From: Pseudomonadota bacterium
GTDB lineage: Bacteria > Pseudomonadota > Alphaproteobacteria > Rhodospirillales > Magnetospirillaceae
Length of the DNA: 64,000 bases
Direction: 5' to 3'
Assembly (NCBI GenBank): GCA_021781575.1
Contig: JAJXWP010000022.1
Span: 1-64,000, forward strand
Part shown: piece by piece, positions 28,836 through 37,302 of the stretch
Layout: each line of letters begins with the position of its first letter
Position numbering within the stretch: position 1 is the stretch's first letter
Program-made: the position numbers and the translations under genes
The notes under the pieces: model-generated
Databases searched by the model: none
The model's input: the letters and a program-made list of their open reading frames with translations, nothing else
Told to the model about the DNA's origin: nothing

Positions 28836-28864
28836 TTGACCCGCTTTGTCGGATATCTTATATT
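28836..28864 (+). promoter_or_regulatory. Sigma-70-type promoter of the cysE-iscR-isc run
   Basis: TTGACC (28836-28841), a 17-nt spacer and TATATT (28859-28864) lie about 80 nt before the cysE ATG. No clear IscR site was recognised around it. Confidence 0.6.
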
Positions 28865-28945
28865 CTCGCTCAAGCACCATCTAATCCGGCCGATGGCGCG
28901 GGGCTCCCCCTTTTGTAAGCGGCGTACAATAACATATTGAGGACT

Positions 28946-29692
28946 ATGGTTTTCAAGAGACTTTGGGAAGAAATCGACTCGATCCGTGCGCGCGACCCTG
29001 CGGCACATTCGGCGCTCGAGGTTCTCCTTTGCTATCCCGGCCTGCACGTCCTCGTGTTCTATCGCTTTGCGAATTGGGCATGGCGCCACCGCCTGCATCT
29101 CCTCGGCCGGTTCGTTTCGCATATAGGCAAGCTGTTGACCGGTATCGAGATCCACCCCGGTGCGCAAATCGGTAGGCGCCTTTTCATTGACCATGGGACC
29201 GGCGTCGTGATCGGCGAGACGGCGGTGGTCGGCGACGACGTCACCCTGTATCAAGGCGTTACCTTGGGTGGCACTTCGCTCCACAAGGGTAAGCGCCATC
29301 CGACGCTCGAGGATGGAGTGATCGTCGGCTCCGGCGCGCAGGTGCTGGGGCCGATCACCATCGGGGCGGGAGCCCGTATCGGCGCCAACGCCGTGGTCCT
29401 GTCGGACGTGCCGCGGCAGGTCACCATGGTCGGTATCCCCGCCCGGATGATCATGCGCCGTAACAAGGAAGCGGAATTTCTCGCCTACGGCTGTGACGCG
29501 GATCTGCCGGACCCGGTGGCGCGGACCATTGACGGGCTTCGTCAGGAAGTGGCGCGCCTGCTCGATCGGGTCGGGGAATTGGAAGGCGAATTGCACGGCC
29601 ATTATGGCACGGCGGCGGTTCGAGGGCATCGCGTGGTCGACGGTTCCTCCGCCGACGAGAACGGGTCGCCGCGCACGCAACTGCGTGGCTGA
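28946..29692 (+). CDS. cysE: Serine O-acetyltransferase
   Basis: Makes O-acetylserine from serine and acetyl-CoA, the first committed step of cysteine synthesis. The N-terminal helical domain ([19 protein letters not shown]) leads into left-handed beta-helix hexapeptide repeats: [33 protein letters not shown], then [15 protein letters not shown]. The His/Asp pair of the active site lies in FIDHGTG and the upstream helical part. The ATG at 28946 has GAGG 5 nt upstream; an in-frame TTG at 28937 is less likely. Together with iscR and two desulfurases it supplies and spends cysteine in one transcription unit. Confidence 0.95.
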   Translation: MVFKRLWEEIDSIRARDPAAHSALEVLLCYPGLHVLVFYRFANWAWRHRLHLLGRFVSHIGKLLTGIEIHPGAQIGRRLFIDHGTGVVIGETAVVGDDVTLYQGVTLGGTSLHKGKRHPTLEDGVIVGSGAQVLGPITIGAGARIGANAVVLSDVPRQVTMVGIPARMIMRRNKEAEFLAYGCDADLPDPVARTIDGLRQEVARLLDRVGELEGELHGHYGTAAVRGHRVVDGSSADENGSPRTQLRG

Positions 29693-29724
29693 TTCTCGGG
29701 TTGTTTGAACATGGGAGCGGGACA

Positions 29725-30198
29725 GTGAGACTCAGCACCAAAGGGCGCTATGCCGTCATGGCGATGGCAGATCTGGCAAGTCATAGCAACGGCAGTCCGG
29801 TAGCCCTCGCCGACATTGCGGAACGTCAGGAGATCTCGCTCTCCTATCTCGAGCAATTGTTCGGCAAGCTCAGGAAGGGCGGACTGGTCAAGAGCGTGCG
29901 CGGACCGGGCGGCGGCTACCTGTTGGCGCGGCCGGCGCCGCAAACGCGTATCTCGGATATCATCCTGGCGGTTGACGAGCCGATCCAGACCACTCGGTGT
30001 TCGCCCGGGTCGCCCGCCGGCTGCCACAATCACAAGGGCCGGTGCCTGACCCACGATCTGTGGGAGGAACTGGGCAACCAGATCTATCTCTACCTCAGTT
30101 CGGTGTCGCTGGGCGACGTGGTGGAACGCCGCATCCTTGGCTCCAGCGGCATGTTCCACGGCGTTGCCGGAGGCGGCCCCAGCGTCGCCGCCCAATAG
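29725..30198 (+). CDS. iscR: Rrf2-family Fe-S regulator IscR
   Basis: Winged-helix transcription factor that senses Fe-S status through a [2Fe-2S] cluster. The N-terminus RLSTKGRYAVMAMADLA is diagnostic. The recognition helix region is ISLSYLEQLFGKLRKGGLV. Three cysteines with IscR spacing (CSPGSPAGCHNHKGRC) plus His in LTHDLW provide the cluster ligands. The start is the GTG at 29725, preceded by GGGAG; an upstream TTG frame is disregarded. 157 aa is normal. It lies 32 nt after cysE and before the desulfurases and probably regulates them. Confidence 0.95.
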   Translation: MRLSTKGRYAVMAMADLASHSNGSPVALADIAERQEISLSYLEQLFGKLRKGGLVKSVRGPGGGYLLARPAPQTRISDIILAVDEPIQTTRCSPGSPAGCHNHKGRCLTHDLWEELGNQIYLYLSSVSLGDVVERRILGSSGMFHGVAGGGPSVAAQ

Positions 30199-30303
30199 GC
30201 CGGCGCGAGAGGCCCGTTCGGCGCCATCCTGACGAGCGGAGGGAGGGGGTCAGCGTGATCCCCGGGGTTCGCCCGATGTTCTATCAGGTGGACGGCTCGG
30301 CAA

Positions 30304-31446
30304 ATGCCCACGACCCGCGATCCCGTTTATCTCGACTACAATGCCACGGCGCCGGTTCGTCCCGGCGCCGTGGACGCTGTTCTTGCCGCCCTCGCGACCA
30401 CCGGGAATCCCTCGTCGGTGCATGGTTTCGGCCGAACTGCGCGTCGCCTGGTGGAAGAGGCGCGGGAGAGCGTGGCGGCCTTGGCCGGCGGCCCGGCGGC
30501 CGGCGTCGTATTCACCTCGGGCGGCACCGAAGCCAACGCACTCGCCTTGACGGGACGCGGCCGCAGCCGCATCTTGGTGTCGGCTGTTGAACATCCATCG
30601 GTTCTCAAGGCGGCGGGAGCCGAGGTCATTCCGGTGGATCGGCACGGGGTGGTCGAGTTGGCGGCGCTGGAGCGGCTGCTGACGGCGGATCGGCGGCCGA
30701 CGCTGGTGGCGGTGATGCTGGCCAACAACGAGACCGGCGCCGTTCAGCCGGTTGCCGAGGTGGCCCGTGTGGCCCATGCCCATGGCGCCATCGTTCATTG
30801 TGACGCCGTCCAGGCGGCCGGCAAGATCGCCCTTGACTTGGCGGAACTGGGAGTCGATTCCCTGGCCCTGTCGGCCCATAAACTGGGCGGCCCGCAGGGA
30901 GTGGGAGCCCTGGTCCTGGCCGATGGCGATGCCGATATTCATCCTATCCTGGCCGGTGGTGGACAGGAGCGGCGCCGGCGGGCGGGGACCGAGAATGTCC
31001 CGGGAATTGCCGGCTTCGCCGCGGCTGCCGCCGAGGCGCGAGCCGGTTTGGCGGCGGCCTTGGCCCAGGCGGCGTGGCGCGACCGGCTGGAGCGGATGGC
31101 GCGCGCAGCGGTGCCGGGTCTGGTGGTGTTTTCCGCCGAGACGGCACGCCTGCCCAACACCAGTTGCCTGGCGGTGCCGGGGATGGCCGCGCAGACGGCG
31201 CTGATCAACCTGGACTTGGCCGGCGTGGCGGTCAGTTCCGGGTCGGCCTGCAGTTCGGGCAAAGTGGCCGCCAGCCATGTGCTGACGGCCATGGGCGCTG
31301 ATGCCCTGGCCGCTTCGGCGTTGCGGGTGAGCCTGGGCTGGGCCAGCCGGGAAAGCGATGTCGATCGCTTCGTCGATGCATTGGCGCGCTTTGCTGCGGG
31401 GAATGCCGGGGCCGCGCGCGGCAACAACAGGTCTGGAGAGAGGTGA
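30304..31446 (+). CDS. Cysteine desulfurase (NifS/IscS family, first of two)
   Basis: PLP enzyme that removes sulfur from cysteine. The PLP lysine is in [14 protein letters not shown] (about 205) and the persulfide cysteine in [17 protein letters not shown] (about 320). 380 aa. The N-terminus [15 protein letters not shown] is typical. Its sequence is more diverged and Ala-rich than the next desulfurase; such an extra NifS-like gene before iscS is seen in other Rhodospirillales. It starts 105 nt after iscR and its stop overlaps the next GTG start in GTGA, so the two desulfurases are translationally coupled and could act as separate sulfur donors. Confidence 0.92.
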   Translation: MPTTRDPVYLDYNATAPVRPGAVDAVLAALATTGNPSSVHGFGRTARRLVEEARESVAALAGGPAAGVVFTSGGTEANALALTGRGRSRILVSAVEHPSVLKAAGAEVIPVDRHGVVELAALERLLTADRRPTLVAVMLANNETGAVQPVAEVARVAHAHGAIVHCDAVQAAGKIALDLAELGVDSLALSAHKLGGPQGVGALVLADGDADIHPILAGGGQERRRRAGTENVPGIAGFAAAAAEARAGLAAALAQAAWRDRLERMARAAVPGLVVFSAETARLPNTSCLAVPGMAAQTALINLDLAGVAVSSGSACSSGKVAASHVLTAMGADALAASALRVSLGWASRESDVDRFVDALARFAAGNAGAARGNNRSGER

Positions 31447-32687
31447 CGACGGTGCAGGAGGCGAGGAACACAGGGGCAAGGCGGCCGATCTATCTCGACT
31501 ACCAGGCGACCACTCCCTGCGACCCGCGGGTCGTGGACGCGATGATGCCCTATTTTACCGAGCGATTCGGCAATCCGCACTCGCGCAACCATGTCTACGG
31601 CTGGGAAACGGAAGAGGCGGTGGAACTGGCGCGTGGCCAGGTGGCTGCGATTATTGGTGGCGCGGCGAGGGAGATCGTTTTCACCTCGGGCGCGACCGAG
31701 TCCAATAACTTGGCGCTGAAGGGCGTTGCCGGCACTTATAAGGAACGCAAGAATCACCTGGTGACCGTGATCACCGAGCACAAATGCGTGCTGGAATCCT
31801 GCCGGCGGCTGGAAGAGGAGGGATGGCGCGTCACCTATCTGCCGGTGCAATCGAACGGCCTGATAGAACTGGCTGACCTGGAGGCGGCGATCACGGCCGA
31901 GACCGCCCTGGTTTCGGTAATGGCGGTCAACAACGAGATCGGCGTCATCCAGCCGTTGGCCGAGGTCGGCGCCGTCTGCCGCCGGCGCGGTGTGCTGTTC
32001 CACACCGACGCGGCGCAGGCGGTGGGCAAGATCCCGCTCGACGTGGAAGCCATGAATATCGATCTGATGAGCATCTCGGGGCACAAGGTCTATGGCCCGA
32101 AAGGCATCGGCGCTCTGTATGTGCGGCGCCGGCCGCGGGTCCGGCTCAGGGCACAGATCGATGGTGGCGGCCAGGAGCGGGGCATGCGATCGGGCACGTT
32201 GGCGCCGGCGCTTTGCGTCGGCATGGGCGAGGCCTGCCGCATAGCGGCCGGCGAATTGGCGGTGGAGTCGTCGCGTCTGGCCGGCCTGCGCGACCGGCTG
32301 CTGGCCAGCCTGCGCGATGGCCTTCCGGACGTTCAAGTCAACGGCGACCTGGTGCGGCGCATCCCGGGGAACCTCAGCGTCAGCTTTCCCTTCGTTGATG
32401 GAAGCGGGCTCATCGCGGCGATGAAGGAAATCGCCGTGTCCGCGGGCTCCGCCTGCAGTTCGGGCTCGCTGGAGCCCAGCTACGTGCTGCGGGCGCTCGG
32501 CGTCGATGCTGAAATGGCGTTCGCTTCTCTCCGGATCGGGCTTGGCCGCTTTACCACCGAAGAGGATGTGGACCATGCCGTGCGCCATATCATCGAGGCG
32601 GTGAACGCCTTGCGCGAAGAAAGTCCGCTTTGGCAGATGCATTGCGAGGGGATCGACATTAAATCAATAGAGTGGGTCGAACATTGA
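31443..32687 (+). CDS. iscS: Cysteine desulfurase IscS
   Basis: Main housekeeping cysteine desulfurase for Fe-S clusters and tRNA thiolation. The PLP lysine is in [15 protein letters not shown] and the mobile loop cysteine in [17 protein letters not shown], as in group I IscS. 414 aa. It starts at a GTG (31443) that overlaps the previous stop, with GGAGAGAG upstream. The C-terminal part extends to the IscU-binding region, yet no iscU gene follows: the next gene, 42 nt downstream, is an A-type carrier. The partner scaffold must be encoded elsewhere. Confidence 0.95.
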   Translation: MTTVQEARNTGARRPIYLDYQATTPCDPRVVDAMMPYFTERFGNPHSRNHVYGWETEEAVELARGQVAAIIGGAAREIVFTSGATESNNLALKGVAGTYKERKNHLVTVITEHKCVLESCRRLEEEGWRVTYLPVQSNGLIELADLEAAITAETALVSVMAVNNEIGVIQPLAEVGAVCRRRGVLFHTDAAQAVGKIPLDVEAMNIDLMSISGHKVYGPKGIGALYVRRRPRVRLRAQIDGGGQERGMRSGTLAPALCVGMGEACRIAAGELAVESSRLAGLRDRLLASLRDGLPDVQVNGDLVRRIPGNLSVSFPFVDGSGLIAAMKEIAVSAGSACSSGSLEPSYVLRALGVDAEMAFASLRIGLGRFTTEEDVDHAVRHIIEAVNALREESPLWQMHCEGIDIKSIEWVEH

Positions 32688-32729
32688 AATCGGTCCAAAT
32701 ACCATTCGACAGTGACGAGGTGACCTCCG

Positions 32730-33071
32730 ATGGTTCAACGTTTTAGTCCTCTGACCCTGACCGATGCCGCGGCCGAGCGGGTCAAGGTGCTGTTGGCCGG
32801 CCGCGACACGCCGGCCGTCGGCATCCGTATCGGCGTGCAGCCGAAGGGCTGTTCGGGCCTGTCCTACACCATGGAATTTGCCGAGGCGAAGGGGCCGCTC
32901 GACGAAGTGGTGGAAACCAAGGGCGTGACCGTGCTCATCGATCCCCGGGCGACCATGTTCATCCTGGGCACCGAAATGGATTTCGTCGAAGACAAGATGC
33001 AGACCGGCTTCGTGTTCCGCAATCCCAACGAGAAGGGGCGGTGCGGCTGCGGAGAGTCGTTCCACGTATAG
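32730..33071 (+). CDS. iscA: A-type Fe-S carrier (IscA/HesB family)
   Basis: A 113-aa carrier that receives and transfers [2Fe-2S] or [4Fe-4S] clusters. The three ligand cysteines are in QPKGCSGLSYTM (about 42) and GRCGCGESFHV at the C-terminus (CxC), the family signature. The ATG follows a GAGG box. It occupies the position normally held by iscU-iscA. ErpA or SufA are alternative names within the same family; IscA is preferred from context. Confidence 0.92.
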   Translation: MVQRFSPLTLTDAAAERVKVLLAGRDTPAVGIRIGVQPKGCSGLSYTMEFAEAKGPLDEVVETKGVTVLIDPRATMFILGTEMDFVEDKMQTGFVFRNPNEKGRCGCGESFHV

Positions 33072-33212
33072 GTTTTCCTTGCCTCTCCTCCCTCTTTCGC
33101 CGCAATGCCGGCAAGCCTGCGATGATGTCTTGCCGCGGGGCGGGGGCGGCGCTATCCATTCGCCGGTAGCGCATTGCTCGATGTTCCGGATTTGGATGAG
33201 GAGAGGCCTCGA

Positions 33213-33548
33213 ATGCTCAAGATGACATTTGTCGCAGCGGACGGCAGCCGACGGGAAGTCGATGCGGCCGAAGGGCTCTCGGTCCTTGAAATCGCCCACC
33301 GCCATGGGATCGATCTGGAAGGGGCCTGCGAAGGCTCGCTGGCCTGCTCGACCTGTCACGTCGTCGTGGCGCCGGAATGGTTCGACAAGCTTCCGCCGGC
33401 CAGCGAAGACGAGGAAGACATGCTCGACTTGGCCTTCGCGCTTGCCCGTACCTCGCGTCTGGGTTGCCAGATCATCATGAACAAGGAACTCGACGGTCTT
33501 GTCGTGACTCTTCCGCCCGGCTCGCGCAACATGATGGCAGGCAAATAA
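33213..33548 (+). CDS. fdx: [2Fe-2S] ferredoxin, adrenodoxin type
   Basis: Electron carrier for Fe-S assembly. A 111-aa protein with cluster cysteines in GACEGSLACSTCHVVV (Cx5Cx2C) and SRLGCQIIM, the vertebrate/Isc-type spacing. The acidic helix SEDEEDMLDLAFAL is the usual partner-docking surface. The ATG at 33213 has GAGGAGAGG upstream. hscB and hscA, which normally separate iscA from fdx, are missing; the 140-bp gap contains no recognisable remnant. Confidence 0.94.
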   Translation: MLKMTFVAADGSRREVDAAEGLSVLEIAHRHGIDLEGACEGSLACSTCHVVVAPEWFDKLPPASEDEEDMLDLAFALARTSRLGCQIIMNKELDGLVVTLPPGSRNMMAGK

Positions 33549-33574
33549 GTAAGCGACCAGGAGCGGATAAGGCC

Positions 33575-34252
33575 ATGAAGCCGGTAGGCCAAACTCTGTT
33601 TTCCCGCCTCAAGGCCGCCTGCGCCACCGAATGGGATGCCTTCGTGCGCCACCCCTTCGTCCTGGAGCTGGGCGACGGCACGTTGCGGCAGGAATGCTTC
33701 CGTCACTATCTCGGCCAGGACTACCTGTTCCTCATGCAATTCACCCGAGCCTATGGGCTTGCCGTGTACAAGAGCGACAATCTCGAGGATATGCGCCAGG
33801 CGGCCGCCGGCATGGCGGCCATCCTCGACGAGATGGGCTTGCATGTGAAGTATTGCCACGAGTGGGGTATCAGCCAGGATGAGATGGCGAGCCTGGCCGA
33901 AGCGCGAGCCACCACCGCCTATACCCGTTATGTACTGGACAAGGGGCTGGCCGGCGATCTCCTGGATCTGCATGTGGCCTTGGCGCCTTGCGTCATCGGC
34001 TATGCCGAGATCGGCACCTCGCTGCGTCTCGACCAGGCGGAAAGCGCGGACAACAACCCTTATCGTGCCTGGATCGACAGCTATGCCGAAACGCGCTACC
34101 AGGATTTGGCCCGGACCCAGACAGCGCAGCTCGACCGGCTGATGGCGGCGCGCGGCGGACCGGGGCGTTTTCCCGCCCTGGTCGAGGTCTTCCGCCAGGC
34201 GGTGCGCCTGGAAACGGAATTCTGGGAGACGGGGATGACCCTGGCCCAATGA
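33575..34252 (+). CDS. tenA: TenA-family protein (thiaminase II-like)
   Basis: A 225-aa helical protein of the TenA/PqqC-like superfamily. TenA enzymes hydrolyse aminomethyl-pyrimidine in thiamin salvage. The conserved early helices carry [20 protein letters not shown], and a cysteine in [13 protein letters not shown] fits the catalytic-cysteine position of TenA. The Glu near the C-terminus in ETEFWETGM also fits. The ATG has AGGAGCGGATAAGG upstream. Its stop overlaps the mnmA start in ATGA. The thiamin link inside a sulfur-trafficking run is suggestive, since thiazole synthesis also needs IscS sulfur. Confidence 0.88.
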   Translation: MKPVGQTLFSRLKAACATEWDAFVRHPFVLELGDGTLRQECFRHYLGQDYLFLMQFTRAYGLAVYKSDNLEDMRQAAAGMAAILDEMGLHVKYCHEWGISQDEMASLAEARATTAYTRYVLDKGLAGDLLDLHVALAPCVIGYAEIGTSLRLDQAESADNNPYRAWIDSYAETRYQDLARTQTAQLDRLMAARGGPGRFPALVEVFRQAVRLETEFWETGMTLAQ

Positions 34253-35355
34253 GCATGGGAAAACGTATCGTCGTCGCCATGTCGGGAGGCGTGGATTCTT
34301 CCGCCACCGCCGCCTTGTTGCAGGAGGAGGGATGGGAGGTGGTGGGGGTCACCCTGCAGCTGTACGATCATGGCTGCGCCACCGGCAAGACCAACACCTG
34401 CTGCGCCGGCAAGGATATCCACGATGCCCGGCGGGTAGCCGACAGGTTGGGCATCGCCCATTACGTCATCGATTACGAATCAACCTTCCGCCAAGATGTC
34501 ATCGAACGTTTCGCCGACTCCTATGTCCGCGGCGAAACTCCCATTCCTTGCGTCCTGTGCAACCAGACGGTCAAGTTTCGCGATCTGTTGAAGGTGGCTC
34601 GTAACCTGGGCGCCGACGCGCTGGCCACCGGCCATTACGTGCGGCGCCAGGAGGGCGCGGCCGGGCCGCTGATGCTGCGCGGCGTCGACCACGGCCGGGA
34701 CCAGAGCTATTTCCTGTTCGCCACCACCCGCGAGCAGTTGGCCTTCCTGCGCTTCCCGCTGGGCGGCATGGCCAGCAAGGACGAGACTCGGGCGATCGCC
34801 CGCCGTTTCGCCCTGCCGGTCGCCACAAAGCCGGACAGCCAGGACATCTGTTTCGTTCCCGACGGCGATTATGCCAGCCTGGTACGGCGGATGCGGCCTG
34901 GAGCGGTGGGCGAGGGCGAGATCGTCCATCTGGACGGCCGCGTGTTGGGGCGCCACCAGGGCATCGTCCATTACACGGTGGGGCAGCGTCGCGGCCTGCG
35001 GCTGGGCGGCGGCGAACCGCTCTATGTGGTTCACCTTGATCCCGGCAGCCGTCGGGTGGTCGTCGGTCCGAAAGAGGCGCTGGCCCGGCGGCGGATAACG
35101 CTGGCCGGCGTGAATTGGCTGGGCGACGGCGACGGGCGTGATGAGCGGGTGACGGTGAAAATCCGCTCGACCCGTCCGCCGGCGCCGGCCCGCCTGACGC
35201 TCGATGGCGATGGTCGGGCGACGGTCGAACTCGACCAGGCGGAGGAAGGGGTTGCGGCCGGCCAAGCCTGCGTATTCTACCGCGGCGAGCAGGTTCTTGG
35301 CGGCGGTTGGATCCGGCGCGAAGATCAAGTTGACTTGGGTCCTCCAACCTTATAA
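34249..35355 (+). CDS. mnmA: tRNA-specific 2-thiouridylase MnmA
   Basis: Adds sulfur to U34 of tRNAs for Lys, Glu and Gln, using persulfide sulfur that starts at IscS. The PP-loop is [13 protein letters not shown] at the N-terminus and the catalytic cysteines are in PIPCVLCNQ (about 100) and [10 protein letters not shown] (about 200), matching the E. coli pair. 368 aa is normal. It starts at an ATG overlapping the tenA stop; a second ATG two codons later is possible. Its 3' end carries the probable -35 of the following tRNA gene. Confidence 0.96.
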   Translation: MSMGKRIVVAMSGGVDSSATAALLQEEGWEVVGVTLQLYDHGCATGKTNTCCAGKDIHDARRVADRLGIAHYVIDYESTFRQDVIERFADSYVRGETPIPCVLCNQTVKFRDLLKVARNLGADALATGHYVRRQEGAAGPLMLRGVDHGRDQSYFLFATTREQLAFLRFPLGGMASKDETRAIARRFALPVATKPDSQDICFVPDGDYASLVRRMRPGAVGEGEIVHLDGRVLGRHQGIVHYTVGQRRGLRLGGGEPLYVVHLDPGSRRVVVGPKEALARRRITLAGVNWLGDGDGRDERVTVKIRSTRPPAPARLTLDGDGRATVELDQAEEGVAAGQACVFYRGEQVLGGGWIRREDQVDLGPPTL

Positions 35356-35356
35356 A
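35330..35356 (+). promoter_or_regulatory. Candidate tRNA-Met promoter
   Basis: TTGACT (35330-35335) and TATAAA (35351-35356), 15 nt apart, precede the tRNA by about 20 nt. The spacer is short, and the -35 lies within mnmA codons. Confidence 0.35.
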
Positions 35357-35377
35357 AAGTCGCCCTTCGCGCCTTGC

Positions 35378-35454
35378 GGCGGAGTAGCTCAGCTGGTTAG
35401 AGCAGCGGAATCATAATCCGCGTGTCGGGGGTTCAAGTCCCTCCTCCGCTACCA
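35378..35454 (+). tRNA. tRNA-Met (anticodon CAU)
   Basis: A 77-nt cloverleaf with encoded CCA. The acceptor arms GGCGGAG and CTCCGCT pair with one G-T at the end; the anticodon stem GCGGA/TCCGC encloses the loop ATCATAA with anticodon CAT; the T-loop reads TTCAAGT. The paired first position rules out initiator tRNA. Elongator Met is preferred; tRNA-Ile2 with lysidine at C34 is the alternative. The last 45 nt (35410-35454) are repeated four times downstream. Confidence 0.93.
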
Positions 35455-35458
35455 AATC

Positions 35459-35493
35459 AGGCCCGCCAATTCAGTCAGTTGGCGGGCCTTTTT
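35459..35493 (+). terminator. Intrinsic terminator of tRNA-Met
   Basis: AGGCCCGCCAA (35459-35469) pairs perfectly with TTGGCGGGCCT (35479-35489), followed by TTTT. Confidence 0.88.
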
Positions 35494-35540
35494 GCGCATC
35501 GTGGGGCTCGGGGTGGCTACCTGCGTTGCGTATACACGTG

Positions 35541-35569
35541 TTGCGGTCTGACCGTAAGGCGGGTATAGT
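35541..35569 (+). promoter_or_regulatory. Promoter of higBA pair 1
   Basis: TTGCGG (35541-35546), 17-nt spacer, TATAGT (35564-35569). The expected start site falls at or next to the higB ATG (35576). The palindrome ACACGTGT (35534-35541) touches the -35 and could be part of an operator. Confidence 0.55.
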
Positions 35570-35575
35570 AGCTCG

Positions 35576-35857
35576 ATGATCCGGTCCTTCGCCGACAAGG
35601 ATGCCGAGGCGCTGTTTCGAGGGCGATTCGCCCGTAAGCTGCCGGCCGACATTCAGCGGGTTGCCCAACGCAAGTTGCGGCAGATCCATGCGGCGGAAGA
35701 TCTGGCCGATCTTCGGGTGCCGCCGGGTAATCGACTCGAACCCCTGAAAGGCGACCGCGCCGGCCAGCACAGCATTCGAATCAACGACCAATGGCGTGTC
35801 TGTTTCGTCTGGAGAGACGGTGGCGCCGAGGATGTCGAGATCGTCGATTACCACTAG
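35576..35857 (+). CDS. higB: HigB/RelE-family toxin, pair 1
   Basis: A 93-aa RelE-fold toxin that would cleave mRNA on the ribosome. The sequence follows the short HigB family: FADKDAEALFRGRFARKLP at the start, LRVPPGNRLEPLKGDRAGQ in the middle (with the conserved Arg/Lys surface) and SIRINDQWRVCFVWRDG then VEIVDYH at the end. The ATG lies about 7 nt after the -10 box, so the mRNA may be leaderless or nearly so. The antitoxin higA begins 9 nt after the stop. The toxin-first order is usual for hig. First cargo after the tRNA gene. Confidence 0.92.
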   Translation: MIRSFADKDAEALFRGRFARKLPADIQRVAQRKLRQIHAAEDLADLRVPPGNRLEPLKGDRAGQHSIRINDQWRVCFVWRDGGAEDVEIVDYH

Positions 35858-35866
35858 GAGCAAGGT

Positions 35867-36166
35867 ATGCCACAGCGCGATTTGCCCCCAATCCATCCCG
35901 GTGAGCAACTCCGTGAGGAGTTCATGAAGCCATTCGGGTTGTCTGCCTACAAACTTGCCAAGGATATCGATGTTCCGGTGAGTCGTGTCCAGGATCTGGT
36001 GGCCGAGCGGCGTGCCATTACCGGCGACACCGCTCTTCGTCTTGCCCGATACTTTGGAACGACGCCGGAATTTTGGCTGAACTTGCAGCGCGACTACGAC
36101 CTCGAATTGGCCGAGATCGAAGTGGGGGACCAGATCACGGCCAAGGTCCATCCGAGGGCGGCCTGA
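35867..36166 (+). CDS. higA: HigA-family antitoxin, pair 1
   Basis: A 99-aa XRE-type helix-turn-helix antitoxin that binds HigB and represses its own operon. The family opening PPIHPGEQLREEFMKPFGLS is intact, the HTH is AYKLAKDIDVPVSRVQDLV and the tail RYFGTTPEFWLNLQRDYDLE is typical of the VapI/HigA group. AGGAGCAAGGT precedes the ATG. The cassette ends 90 nt later with the first tRNA tail. Confidence 0.93.
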   Translation: MPQRDLPPIHPGEQLREEFMKPFGLSAYKLAKDIDVPVSRVQDLVAERRAITGDTALRLARYFGTTPEFWLNLQRDYDLELAEIEVGDQITAKVHPRAA

Positions 36167-36255
36167 AACCAGGGTGCCGCGTCACCGATGTCCGGATGCC
36201 GCACCATTGCCGCAGCGGCTGCATAATGCTTTGATTTCCCACGATCTTGAGCCGT

Positions 36256-36300
36256 ATCATAATCCGCGTGTCGGGGGTTCAAGTCCCTCCTCCGCTACCA
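36256..36300 (+). repeat. tRNA-Met 3'-tail, copy 1 (exact)
   Basis: 45 of 45 nt identical to 35410-35454, from the anticodon loop to CCA. The pentamer before it is GCCGT, not the tRNA GCGGA, so no functional tRNA is encoded. Confidence 0.95.
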
Positions 36301-36305
36301 TATCA

Positions 36306-36338
36306 GGCCCCTGCCGGATTGTCTCTGGCAGGGGCTTT
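36306..36338 (+). terminator. Intrinsic terminator behind tail 1
   Basis: GCCCCTGCC (36307-36315) pairs with GGCAGGGGC (36327-36335), then TTT. The ATCAGGCCC lead-in is shared with the real tRNA downstream sequence. Confidence 0.75.
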
Positions 36339-36360
36339 CCATTGATGGGCCGGAATGGCT

Positions 36361-36400
36361 TTCCCAAATTGGGAATCCCTCTTTTTCCCAGAATGGGAAA
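36361..36400. promoter_or_regulatory. Twin palindromic operators of higBA pair 2
   Basis: TTCCCA-AAT-TGGGAA (36361-36375) and TTTCCCA-GAA-TGGGAAA (36384-36400) are two copies of one inverted repeat with centres 24 bp apart, directly upstream of higB. They fit HigA dimer sites. Confidence 0.75.
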
Positions 36401-36416
36401 CTGCTAGAGTGCTGTT

Positions 36417-36719
36417 ATGAACGTCATCAAGCGCGCTACGCTCGAAGCCTATTGGGCAAAACACGCCGAGACAGAGCAGCCCTTGCGCGAATGGTTTGAC
36501 ACCGTGAGGCAAGCCAATTGGACCTGCATGGATGACGTTCGAAAGACCTATGTGAAGGCGAAACCACTGAATGACGAACGGGTGCGGTTCGAGATTTGCG
36601 GCGGAAACTATCGGCTTATCGTGGCGTTCAAGTTCAGCGCCCGGATCGCTTTCGTCAAGTTCATCGGCACCCATGCCGAATACGACCGTATTGACGCCCT
36701 GACCGTGGCGCAGTTCTAG
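36417..36719 (+). CDS. higB: HigB-family toxin, pair 2
   Basis: A 100-aa toxin of the HigB family distinct from pair 1. The start NVIKRATLEAYWAKHAE and the later RFEICGGNYRLIVAFKF and AFVKFIGTHAEYDRID are the hallmark of the E. coli HigB/YgjN type mRNA interferase. The expected target is ribosome-bound mRNA. Twin operators lie upstream; no Shine-Dalgarno is evident before the ATG. The antitoxin starts 9 nt after the stop behind AGGAGA. Second cassette of the stack. Confidence 0.93.
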   Translation: MNVIKRATLEAYWAKHAETEQPLREWFDTVRQANWTCMDDVRKTYVKAKPLNDERVRFEICGGNYRLIVAFKFSARIAFVKFIGTHAEYDRIDALTVAQF

Positions 36720-36728
36720 GAGACAAGC

Positions 36729-37109
36729 ATGCAGATCGAAATCCGGCCGATCCACACCGATGAAGATCATGCGCAGGCGGTCGCCTTGATTGAACAGTTC
36801 TGGGATGCCGCGCCGGGGACGCCCGAACACGACACCCTTGAAGTTCTTGGAGCTCTGGTCAGCGCCTATGAAGACCGGCGCTGGCCGATAGATCCACCTG
36901 ACCCGGTCGAGGCGATCAAGATCAGGATGGAACAAACCGGTCGTTCACAAAAGGATTTCGCCGAGCTTGTCGGCTCGCCCTCGCGCGCGTCGGAAATCCT
37001 GAATCGCAAGCGGCGGCTCACGATGGAAATGGCTTGGCGCCTGAATCGCGAATGGCATATCCCGGCCGATATTCTGATCCGCCCCTACCAGATTGAAAGC
37101 ATATCCTGA
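36729..37109 (+). CDS. higA: HigA-family antitoxin, pair 2
   Basis: A 126-aa antitoxin of the YgjM/HigA type. The N-terminal domain (EIRPIHTDEDHAQAVALIE, then LGALVSAYEDRRWPID) binds toxin. The C-terminal HTH is KDFAELVGSPSRASEILNRK, which should bind the TTCCCA palindromes upstream of higB. AGGAGACAAGC precedes the ATG. This type differs from the short HigA of the first cassette, so the two pairs are separate acquisitions, not a duplication. Confidence 0.93.
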   Translation: MQIEIRPIHTDEDHAQAVALIEQFWDAAPGTPEHDTLEVLGALVSAYEDRRWPIDPPDPVEAIKIRMEQTGRSQKDFAELVGSPSRASEILNRKRRLTMEMAWRLNREWHIPADILIRPYQIESIS

Positions 37110-37190
37110 CGTGCTCGGGCGGGACCGCCAATGCCGCATGGTTGCCGCAGGCAGAGCCTAAGCCGCTGATATTCCTCAGTCTGAAGCCGT

Positions 37191-37235
37191 ATCATAATCC
37201 GCGTGTCGGGGGTTCAAGTCCCTCCTCCGCTACCA
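37191..37235 (+). repeat. tRNA-Met 3'-tail, copy 2 (exact)
   Basis: 45 of 45 nt identical to 35410-35454, preceded by the same GCCGT pentamer as copy 1. Confidence 0.95.
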
Positions 37236-37263
37236 AATTTTGCTGTATTTTCAGCATATTAGA

Positions 37264-37302
37264 AAGAGCCGGTCGGCAACATCGTTGCCGACCGGCTTTT
37301 TT
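37264..37302 (+). terminator. Intrinsic terminator behind tail 2
   Basis: AGCCGGTCGGCAAC (37267-37280) pairs perfectly with GTTGCCGACCGGCT (37284-37297), loop ATC, followed by TTTTT. Confidence 0.92.

Noticed and set aside
32688-33212. Search for iscU, hscB or hscA between iscS and fdx
   Set aside because: The gaps are about 42 and 140 nt and contain no frame or fragment resembling them.
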